A DNA stretch of 64,000 nt, taken from contig CAUYLG010047082.1 of NCBI GenBank assembly GCA_963573385.1, forward strand, positions 62,001 to 126,000, in the 5' to 3' direction. Shown one piece after another: positions 54,491 to 64,000 of the stretch; the stretch's first letter is position 1; each line of letters starts with the position of its first letter. Position numbers and translations under genes: made by a program. The notes under the pieces are model-generated. The model was not told the origin of the DNA, ran no database searches, and was given only the letters and a program-made list of their open reading frames with translations. The stretch comes from Cacajao melanocephalus. Taxonomy: Eukaryota; Chordata; Mammalia; Primates; Pitheciidae.

Positions 54491-54639
54491 CTAAAAAGAA
54501 CATAAAACTTAAATGACAACGGGGCATAAAAATTAACATCTTTTTTTTTAGTTTAATTTAAAATTAGAAGAGAAAATAACCCCAAAATCTATTTGTAGAA
54601 GTCTTAGGTAACTTGCCAATTATGGCCATGACCAAATTA

Positions 54640-54850
54640 AGGCCTGCCCAGAATTCTTTAAGCTGAGTCTTTTTCCTCCTGGGTGCTCTAACAACACTTG
54701 ATTCCCACTTTTGTTGTGACACTTACCATATGTACTTTAATTACCATTTGTAATCTCTTTTTCTCATTGTAAACCAATTTAGGATAATGGTTTAATCAAC
54801 ACTTTGCCAAGGGCCAGATGCGTAGTAGGTGGTCAAAGATGCATGAAGAA
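54640..54850 (+). repeat. L2 3' end fragment
   Basis: 'tcctcctgggtgctctaaca', 'ttgtgacacttaccatatgt' and 'gccagatgcgtagtaggtgg' are in sense L2 order. Confidence 0.55.
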
Positions 54851-56730
54851 TGCTAAACATCTTGCAAAAGCAGACACTCAAAACACTTCTTAAATGCATA
54901 CTCTCCTTGTGAAGTGTTGCCTAAATGATGGATGGCATAGTTTTCAGTGGTAAATCTGACTATATCTTGAGACCTGAGTGATACTCAGAGCTTCATACCA
55001 CTGCCATCATTGGTGACACTTCCTCCCCACAAAGAAAACAAAACCCCACATATTTTATTATCATTCTGTGATCCATAAGATGGCACCAAAAGTTCATGAA
55101 AAACTGGCTTCCAATAGGCAGCTTTACTTAAGCTGTATAAAGTGGTCAAGGTGATTTCCATTTAGGGAATTAGGGCAATTAGAAAATCCTGAAATATTAG
55201 CTATTAGCCATGACTCCAACCATTCAGCGTGGCTGTAAGTACAATGGGTGTTTCCCATTTGTTATCACCAGTATTATAAGCATTCACTGGATCATTCCTT
55301 CCACGAGAAGTGCTATGCTGTTTGGCTCTCAAAGGGCAGGCCTGGGCTCACAGAACGGAGTTGACGCTTGTACTGCAGAAGTTTAAACCGTGTGGGGATG
55401 GTAAGGAAAGCTGTCTTGTGAGAGTGGAAAGGCAGGAGCCTAAACAACAGCTGCTCTGCAGCTGGGTCACAAAGGAGAGCAAGAAATCCCTCGACACCAT
55501 AAAAGGTAGCGAATGATGGGAAGGCTATCGCAGTGCTTCCATTTGTCACTGGCAGAGTGCCACTTGCTGCGCTCAAATCCAAATGCTCTTGTAAGAGGAT
55601 GAAACCAGATGTAAATAATTCTCTAATTTTATATATTATATATATGTACACACACAATATATACCATAGATGGATATATAGATAGACAGCAGAAAGCTTC
55701 AGCTATAAAAGACATAGAGGTTTAATTTATTTAGATACTAAATTCTCTGATGATTTACAAGTATAATGAAGGCAGCATTGGATTTAATAACAAAAACCTA
55801 AATTCTAGTCTGGTTCTGACAACATAAAGGTAAAAAGCCATGAAAAGCCACTGATCTGAGTAAGTTTCATTTTTCTTCAGCTGTAAATCAAAGGACGTGT
55901 GTTAACTGAACACGACTGGTTGCAATTCTCTATTAGAAAAATGGAATTCAATTCAGGTAAAGTAGTTAAAAACTTAGATTAAAGAAAAATTAACTTCTTA
56001 ATTGATGTCATCCTCTTTTGCTTCCACTGAGTTCCAGTCCACCACGGGGGAAAGGAATCAGCTCTTCTCGCCAGGCCCACGCAGCGGACACTGAGACTGG
56101 GGAAAGCAGTGAGACCTAAAATCAACTCTGTCGTTCATATTCTGTACTAATGAATGAAACTGAACCGAGGAGGGGTGAATGACTCACTTATCTTCTGAAA
56201 GCAATTTCAAGCTAACGATGCTCACAAAAGGAAGAGTATCTCAGAACGGTTATTGAGTGAACTAGGCCACATATGTACTGAAAGTCTAAATGGTTCTTCT
56301 AAATCATTCTGGTTTGCCTGAAACTGCTCTTTCTATGCCCATTGTTTCATTTGTAACAGCACCCCCTTCCTGGTTTGGACAAAAATAGTTACCCTAATTC
56401 CTGTTTCTCTTTCACAGTAATTCAGTTGAGTCAGATAAGTCAAATGATGGCTCCATGACACTGCCATGTCTCACCAGATGAAGCCACTAGGCTCCATTAG
56501 CAGCATCAGTGAGGTATCACTGTGACTCCAGCTTTCCATTCCCTAAGACGCTCCTAACAAAGAGAACATTAACAGACATCCTTTCAGAGCAAAAGACTAT
56601 GGGAATTTGCTAGGCATAATTAAGTTTCCATTCATCTTCTCTGCTTACCAAAACACATTTTTCCAGTGACCTGTTGTCACAGCAGATTGCAATTCTACTT
56701 TTTCCTTGTAGGTTATGTAGTAAGAACAGA
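54851..56730. other. Unique-looking sequence, no gene recognised
   Basis: A comparatively GC-balanced, repeat-poor stretch. Opposing frames at 55310-55516 and 55313-55657 overlap and neither resembles a TPR exon or known family. A TA microsatellite sits at about 55628-55685. Conservation cannot be judged from one sequence. Confidence 0.4.
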
Positions 56731-56734
56731 AACA

Positions 56735-56940
56735 TTACAGAGCAGCTTACTATGCATCAGGCTCTATTCTAAGTACTTTCGATGTATGGCCACATTACAT
56801 CCTCATAACAACCCCTAAAATACTATTATAATCCTGGTTTTACAAAAGAAGAAACCGAGGCACAGAGAGGTTCAGTACCTTGCCAAGGTAGAGAAGCTTG
56901 ATTTGACAGAGCTGGGATTCATTCACACAGAAACAATATG
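56735..56940 (-). repeat. MIR, minus strand
   Basis: 'actatgcatcaggctctatt', 'cctcataacaacccctaaaa', 'aagaaaccgaggcacagaga' and 'ttgacagagctgggattcat' are unmistakable reverse MIR. Confidence 0.88.
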
Positions 56941-57039
56941 GCTTCACAGTTCATGTTATTACATTATAGGCATGTTCCAGAAGTTCACTACCAGGAATCA
57001 TTATGTCATTTAAAAACTAACTTTGTAGTTTAAAGACAC

Positions 57040-57385
57040 ACTCATGCATCCACCCATCCTTATCATGTATTTAGAGAGTACCTACTATATGCCTAGCATT
57101 GTGTGCAGTACAGGACAGGTAAAGATAAACTGAGGCAATACTCCTATACATGGTGTAATATCATGCCAACTCCAGAGGTGGGCCCTTATCAAATTGAAGA
57201 TTATACTTAAAAGGGCTATTGTTAGACATGTGCACAGTAAGTACATAAGGAGAAAACAGAGAGCAGGACATCTATTCTGCATGAGTGAGTCAGGGGAGGT
57301 TTGAAAAAAGAGGAGGCCTACTTAAGCTGACTCACGGATGGAGGGAAAATTGGCCAGGTATCAAAGCAATGGGCTATCTAATCAG
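57040..57385 (-). repeat. L2 fossil, minus strand
   Basis: 'agagtacctactatatgcct' opens the copy and 'gggaggtttgaaaaaagagg' follows in the expected place for the reverse L2 consensus; the middle is diverged. Confidence 0.55.
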
Positions 57386-58595
57386 TGCAAGCATTGGTGG
57401 CTTAAAATTTCTCTTTACAAGATCCAAATTAAGAAAATTATTTAGAAATTCTGCTTAAGGGAAAATTGTTCTTAATTTAACACTATTTAAAAGGACCAGC
57501 AGCTTACAAATGTTAATTTGATACCAATCAACTCAAAACACATTTATTTGACAAAACAGTGTGATGTAACAAGTAAACTTTATCAGATTTCTCCTTCCTG
57601 CCAGGCTAAAGATTCTAGAGCCATCTTCTGTGAACAATAATTTTCTGTGACTTACAAATAAAGAAAGATCTATTGAAAACAGCAATGTTTAGTAAGCAAT
57701 ACTCATTCACTTTCACTTCTAGAGTGTGAAGTGACTAGAGGTAGTGCATGTAAGTTTATAGAAACCTTTAAACTAAGTGGAAAGGGGAAAACACGCACAA
57801 ATGGCCAGAGCCTGGCACATGACCAGCAGAACAAGTCTGTATGTATAAATATAAGTGACAAGCTTATCGCCGGACTGGACCATCCCCAAGTCCCAGCATT
57901 ACAGTGTGCTAGCTGAAGCACACACATGTGTTTTGGCATTATTACAAAATGAAATTCTCTTTTCTCTCTCTGACAGTGAGAGAAAATATGTAATTTCACA
58001 AGAAAATGTGGGCCACTCAGGAAAACATGGAGTATAGAGGTGACATGATGATGCAGAACAGAAAGTCTGAACTTCTTTGCCTCTATATAGACAATTTAAT
58101 AGTGGTTCGGCTCAGCGCTAAATTACCACTGTCAACATCGAAGACACTCTTGACCTTAGAAGGAAAAAAACGTGTGATGTGAGCTGCATGGGACTCGCTA
58201 AACCTCATCATCCTGAATTCTCTTCATCACATTGTGCAGATTAATTGTCACCTGAGTTGGCAGGTTTATCTTTGAGATACAAGAGGGACTGAACAGACAC
58301 TCCCAATCATTAGAGCATTTTTACCAAAGCAATTCAAGGTATATAGGATGGCAGTTTAGTCAATCTGACATCATTCCTTGCGCAAATGCTGTAAATACAG
58401 TGCAAGGTATGGAAGAAATATGTTGACCTGCTCAGCTTCTCAGAATGGAATGCATGGACACACTGGGACATATGGTGTCATGCCATGGAAAACCCAAACA
58501 TGGAGCTTTGAAGATTTGAGGGAATATCTATGGTATTAAATTATTAAATTATCTAAAGTAATTTCTATTTTAAAACAAGCATTGATATGTTATAA
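57386..58595. other. Unique-looking sequence, no gene recognised
   Basis: Repeat-poor. Overlapping frames on both strands at 57703-58037 are unrecognised and lack splice-supported structure. Confidence 0.4.
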
Positions 58596-58599
58596 AAGG

Positions 58600-58848
58600 A
58601 GAAGCACTCACCTAGAGGAAAGAATATGGGCTTGGGAATTGGACATGAGCTTGATTACCTCTTCAAAGTTGATCCCCAGAAAAGCAGGATTTATTGGGCA
58701 AGTTACTTAAAATTTCCAGAAATTCAATTCTTTATAGGGATAATATACCTCTCAATGAGATAACAAAAGATAGTACATGTAAAGCTCTTACAACAGTGCA
58801 TGGTACATAGTAAGAGCTCAATAAATGCTAGCTATTATGATTTTTGTA
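58600..58848 (+). repeat. MIR, plus strand, nearly complete
   Basis: 'gaatatgggcttgggaattg', 'gggcaagttacttaaaattt', 'agggataatatacctctcaa' and 'gtaagagctcaataaatgct' cover core and tail of MIR. Confidence 0.9.
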
Positions 58849-59059
58849 TAATAGGGATAGCAGTAGCTAAAGTACCACATCTTAAAAGGATTAAATAAGG
58901 TAACATATATTTAAGAAGCATAGTACAGTAATACTTTGTGAGCACTCAAAAAAGAAAAAACTTCTTTTCTTAACTAGACCTTTTATACCTAAATCTATTA
59001 CCCAGAGGCAAATCATAGATATATATGATGATTTTAGATGTATTTAAAATAGTATTCTT

Positions 59060-59550
<491 letters not shown>

Positions 59551-60323
59551 GGTATTCTTATAATGTATCTACACAAATAATTTTGTAATCTAAAGTAACT
59601 TCATTATCAACCAAATTGTCACTTGTTCTGGAATGTCTTAGAAAAATGTAGGCAAAATTTGCCTTAGGGTTTGGTGAATTTGACGAAAAGACAAAACAGG
59701 GACCAATGCTAAACACTGAGTTAAAATTAGAAGAATATAGGGCTTTTTGATCAAATTGGAAAACTCATATAAATACCAGAGACAATTTAAGAATACATCA
59801 TCTGCCTCTCCCTGGAAATATGTATTTTCCAAAAGGTCCACTGTCTCTTTGAAATACTGATATGATTTGGCAAACTCAGGTTGAAATAGTCAGCAGGGTT
59901 CAAGCTGCTATGAATCTCAGCATTATAAGAGAGTTGGAGAATTTTAGTTGACTCTGAATACTGCAGTAAATAAATACCTGCTATTTCACAGAAGCAAAAT
60001 TGTGTTAATCAAAATACTATTTTATTCAAACCAGTCATATTTCACATATCTTTCTTCAAATTAAATGGCTACAGATGAGCATGTTAACATTATGTTTTTA
60101 GAAATGTAACAATACAATCACAAGTACTGGATAGGCAATGGAGGGAAAAAATAAAGTCCATAAAACATGCAAAGAAGGCATTATATCCAGCAGATAGCAT
60201 CTGTACTGAAGGATAAGCAAGAAAGAGTAGAAAAGACAGTTTTAAGTACTGCTAGACTAGGTGGATTTATGATAAAATGAAGTTAGAAAAATATGAGTAG
60301 AATAAGCTATGTGCCTAAAGAAG
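59551..60323. other. No recognisable gene or repeat
   Basis: AT-rich sequence ending at the hairpin described next. Confidence 0.4.
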
Positions 60324-60404
60324 AGCCACTTTAAATAAACCATATCATCTCTAAGAAAGATTTATATAAAATCTTTCTTAGAGATGATATGGTTTAAAGT
60401 GGCT
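60324..60404. repeat. Near-perfect inverted repeat (36-bp stem, 5-base loop)
   Basis: The left arm 60324-60363 and right arm 60369-60404 are complementary over 36 bases. The only interruption is four extra bases (a second TAAA) in the left arm at about 60336-60339. The loop is ATATA. No match to a known palindromic MITE such as MADE1 was recognised. Confidence 0.95.
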
Positions 60405-61495
60405 TATTTAGATATTCAGTCTTTTGGAGAATGTCATTTCAGATTTGGATGTCTTAAAATAATAATCTATTCATTTCATAAATATTTGGATATCTATAAG
60501 ATCATTAGGAAACAAATATTTCTCAAATTTCCAAATAAAGATTTCTCAATTGTCTTTTACTACATAGTTATTTAAATATTTAAATATTTGTAATAATAAT
60601 TAGTGTTACAAATTAAGTTATATTATGTTAAGCAAAAGTTAATAATTTCTAAGATCAGAATGAACTTCAGCAAAACTACAGTAAAACCCTAAAAAGAAAA
60701 GGTTGCTTCTTCTTTAATCTTTATCAGTGTAAATTCAACTTAATCGCTTCCTGTGGAAAATATTTCACATTGCTCTCCATCCCGTCACATTTATATGTCA
60801 ACCCAATTTGTCAGCTGAAATACATACATATTACAATTCCTATAAATGATCACATTATTCCTAGCTGCCATACTTCATACCTAATAAAAGAACAGAGGAT
60901 TATCTGGATTCTGTTATACCTGTCAGAAGAATACTGTACATATTCATTATCATCACTAACACTGTTCATGAAATTCTACAAATTCCCTCTGAAGTGAATG
61001 GCTTATATTATACACTTTGCTGAGATTCCCAATCCAAGCCTATCAGAGCAAAACAGATGGCCAGAATATCATACTCTTCTATGTTATCAAGTGAATAAAA
61101 AAATGAATATAATAAATTTTGTGTTTTTTCATGCCCACATTAAAAAATAATTGCTTCTATATTCATGGAACTACCATATTATTTTTACTGAGACAAAGAT
61201 AAGAAAAAAAAATGATTTTACATGCAAACATGTTGTTATCCAACTATTTGACCCTTTAAATTCAGTTTTCAATCCCTTCTTAATGCTCTGGATTTCCGCC
61301 AGCAGAATTTAACCAACAGAATGAAATAAAAAGATATGTTCTCAGGCTCTATTTCCTCTAACTCCCTTAAAGCATCCTTTTCTTTCTTTTCGTCTAATTA
61401 GTTGTATAAAACTTCACCTTTGCCATTTACCCCTTCAAACTTTTAATATTTTTTTCTTCTCTCATTTTTCCTTCCACCATGTAACACTAAAATAA
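60405..61495. other. No recognisable gene or repeat
   Basis: AT-rich sequence. Frames at 60384-60575 and 60770-60997 are unsupported; the first begins inside the hairpin. Confidence 0.4.
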
Positions 61496-61499
61496 TTTA

Positions 61500-61765
61500 T
61501 TTTGTTCAACAAATACTTATTGCTATTCAAGGCCCTCTCTCAGCTTATAAAAATAAGACCAAGCTGATATACTAGACTAGCTCTCAGTCCAGTAGGTAAG
61601 ATAGACATGATAATAGTTAATAATAAGAGAGAGTAGGTGACCTACTTACTCTCATGGGAGCACAGATAACAGAACAATTAATTCAGGGAAGGACAGTGAT
61701 GTGTCAGTGAGTGTTATGGCCTGACTGAAAGCATCCATGTGAATTGGGCCAATCCCTGCTTTAGA
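61500..61765 (-). repeat. L2 fossil, minus strand, copy A
   Basis: 'ttgttcaacaaatacttatt' and 'ctctcagtccagtaggtaag' are reverse L2 3'-end text, followed by diverged sequence. Confidence 0.6.
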
Positions 61766-61774
61766 GTCATTTCA

Positions 61775-62115
61775 CCTGCATTCATTCAACAAATATTTAT
61801 TGAACAACTATGCACTAAAAACCAAGCTAGTAACAGTAATGAACACAGTATCTATTCTAATTATCTAAAAAAAGAGGCAATATTTATTAATCTGTTAGGG
61901 TTCAGTATCATGTATTCATATGCAATAAGAAGGCTGGAAGAATTCAAAGGCTAACTGGAAGAATCAGGAGCTATTTTATGAATGAGGAAGTGTTTTAGAT
62001 GAAGCTGTATGGATGGGTAGGACTTTGCTAAGTGGAGAGGCATAAAAAAGATATTCTAGACAAAGGCAGCACCAGGTTTGAAAAAGACAAAGAATGAGTG
62101 AATGAAACATACTTA
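61775..62115 (-). repeat. L2 fossil, minus strand, copy B
   Basis: A second L2 3' end starts again at 'cattcaacaaatatttattg', then 'gtaacagtaatgaacacagt', 'aaagatattctagacaaagg' and 'cagcaccaggtttgaaaaag'. The restart shows that two separate copies lie head to tail. Confidence 0.7.
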
Positions 62116-62234
62116 GGGAGTTACCATAAGTTTAATACTGTGGAAGATGATAGTTGATGAGGCTGCACAAGTAAAGTTATGGTTAAATAATTAATAATGT
62201 TCCATGTCATGCAAAGACATATATAACAATGATA

Positions 62235-62490
62235 ACAATAATATTGTTCTTACTGCTAATGGTTAACAACTATCAAGTCCTTACAATATGATGACTAGAC
62301 ACTGTTCTAAATGCCTTACATACATGTATGGACTCATTTAACTGCTCAACAAGAAAATGTTTTTTCTCTCATTTTACAGACAAAAAGGATGGGATAAAGA
62401 GAAGTTAAATAACTTGCCCTAATTCACAGAGTTAATAGGTAGTTGAATAAACCAGGCAGTCTAGAACCAGTGTTCATATAAGTACAGCCA
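62235..62490 (-). repeat. MIR, minus strand
   Basis: 'gacactgttctaaatgcctt', 'ctctcattttacagacaaaa', 'gaagttaaataacttgccct' and 'ccaggcagtctagaaccagt' give a nearly full reverse MIR. Confidence 0.88.
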
Positions 62491-62595
62491 CCTTAAAATG
62501 ATGGGAGTGCTAATGAAAAAGGGAGTCAGGCTTCACGATCAAATACATTTTTATAAACATCTAATTCTATACTTTTGAAATATTAAAACAATATC

Positions 62596-62913
62596 AGGCT
62601 GGGCGTGGTGGCTCACGCCTGTAATCCTAGCACTTTGGGAGGCCAAGGCAGGTGGTTCACCTGAGGTCAGAAGTTTGAGACTAGCCTGGCCAACATGGTA
62701 AAACCCCATCTCTATAAAATTTTAATTTTTATAAAAATATAAAAATTAACTGGGCATGGCGGCTGATACCTGTAATCCCAGCTACTCAGGAGGCTGAGGC
62801 AGGAGAATTGCTTAAACCTGGGAGGCAGAGGTTGTAGTGAGCCGAGATCACACATTACACTCCAGTCCAGCCTGGGTGACAAGAGCAAAATTCCATCTTT
62901 GGGGAAAAAAAAA
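62596..62913 (+). repeat. Alu, plus strand
   Basis: From GGCTGGGCGTGGTGGCTCAC to 'aaaattccatctttgggg' with an A tail. The A-rich linker has expanded ('tttaatttttataaaaatat'). The minus-strand frame at 62712-62948 is antisense Alu. Confidence 0.96.
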
Positions 62914-63052
62914 GACAACATCAACTGACCATTTACTACATACAACAAACATTATGCTTTGTGCCATGGGAAAATAAAAATATATGGCACAGTTTATGAA
63001 TATCTGTGATACCTGATAAATTAAGATACAGATTTAGATGCACACATAGATT

Positions 63053-63600
63053 TGTTACTGAAATGACAGGGGTTTGGTCTAGATCCTGTTGCTTGCTGCA
63101 CAGCAAGCCAATAACTGAGACAATGATGACTATCACCAGGAAAGAAGCTTTATTTGGGTGCTACAGCTGAGGAGACGGGAGATCAGTCTCAAATTCATCT
63201 CCCTGACCAACTAAAATTAGGTTTTTACATAGTAGGGGAGAACTGTAACTACATGCAGAAAAACAGGAATTTGGGAGGGGTAAGAAAGAGGAGCTCAACA
63301 GGAAGCAGGTTGTTGATCAGGCAATTGTGATGGGTGAGCGGTCTGGTGTCTCACTGACCAGATGAGAGGATATGGTGAATTTCAATTCCTTGATACTATC
63401 TGGGAAGGCTGATGGTTGGTTTCTTGAGAAAGGAACTCAGATAAGACAAACAAGTTTTAAGAATGGGAAGGTCAATTTCTATTTTGTTTATTCAAACAAA
63501 ATCATAAACATCAGTTGTATGGGACAATTTAGCTGGTTTCAGATTGAGATAAAAAACAGAAATAGAGTATGTTTGAACAATATTAGCAGTTCCAATGTTG
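63053..63600 (-). repeat. Endogenous retrovirus LTR, minus strand, partial
   Basis: Plus-strand TG at 63053-63054 would be the CA end of a minus-strand LTR. An AATAAA signal (plus-strand TTTATT, 63149-63154) lies about 95 bases inside, followed in minus sense by a U5-like 'ggcttgctgtgcagcaagca'. The far end is not resolved and no viral gene frame is attached. Confidence 0.55.
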
Positions 63601-63604
63601 TAAC

Positions 63605-63945
63605 ATAGGGTTCCCCAACCCCCAGGCCATGGACCAGTACCAGTTCATGGTCTGTTTGGAATCAGGCCACACAGCAGGAGGTGAGTGGTGGGTGAATGAG
63701 CTTAACTTCATCTGTATTTACAGCTGCTCCCCATTGTTCACATTACCACATGAGCTCTGTCTCCTTTCAGATCACCGGGGGCATTAGATTCTCACAGGAG
63801 CACAAAACCCTGTTGTGAACTGCATGTGTGAGGAATCTAGGTTGTGTACTCCTTATGAAAATCTAATGCCTGTTGATCTGAGGGGGAAGAGTCTTATCCC
63901 CAAATTGTCCCTCCCCCAGTGGACTTCTGATCAGATACCATCAAG
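63605..63945 (+). mobile_element. hAT-like non-autonomous DNA transposon fossil (second family)
   Basis: Opens AGGGTTCCCCAACCCCCAGG and contains 'ggcattagattctcacagga' and its inverse 'ttatgaaaatctaatgcctg', an internal inverted repeat. A common non-coding element type in primate genomes. The 3' terminus is eroded or truncated and the family is not named. Confidence 0.65.
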
Positions 63946-64000
63946 CAAGAAGACGGTAAAATATTCAAATATTTCAAAATATTGAAAAACAACCCCACAA

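Overview
This is primate, most likely human, nuclear DNA. It is AT-rich and carries Alu elements in both orientations, old and primate-age L1 fragments, L2/MIR fossils, a MaLR solo LTR and class I retroviral LTR fragments. There is no prokaryotic gene organisation, operon, CRISPR array or phage-like gene block. Nearly all of the longer open frames are chance frames or translated Alu/L1 sequence.

The only real gene I can support lies on the minus strand. Three short internal coding exons (41447-41366, 22343-22229 and 11482-11419, in transcription order) each have good splice sites and compatible phases. They join into one open frame of 87 residues that forms consecutive tetratricopeptide repeats (TPRs). 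The protein resembles the C-terminal TPR array of the TMTC family, best matched from memory to TMTC2, an ER membrane O-mannosyltransferase-type protein. The introns between them are about 19.0 kb and 10.7 kb. Neither the first nor the last exon was found, so the window sits inside a large gene. Everything else reads as intron or repeat.

Layout. 1-11.4 kb: Alu end, a possible LTR, a 2.6-kb 5'-truncated L1, an L2 stretch and MIR/L2 scraps, all beyond the last exon seen. 11.4-22.3 kb: intron with few recognisable repeats, a CA-rich microsatellite and an old DNA-transposon copy close to the middle exon. 22.3-41.4 kb: large intron with Alus, MER5A, an LTR carrying an Alu, MIRs and an MST-like solo LTR. 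41.4-64 kb: sequence upstream of the first exon seen, dense in nested repeats (MIR split by L1M, L2 split by Alus, ERV LTRs, a Tigger-like MITE and a second copy of the DNA transposon), plus a striking 36-bp-stem hairpin at about 60.36 kb.

I found no undescribed gene system. The best second-look items are the hairpin, the paired TIR-bearing fossils with target-site duplications, and the inverted Alu pair just upstream of the middle exon in the transcript. Repeat family names are from memory of consensus sequences; boundaries are approximate unless a terminal repeat or target-site duplication is described.
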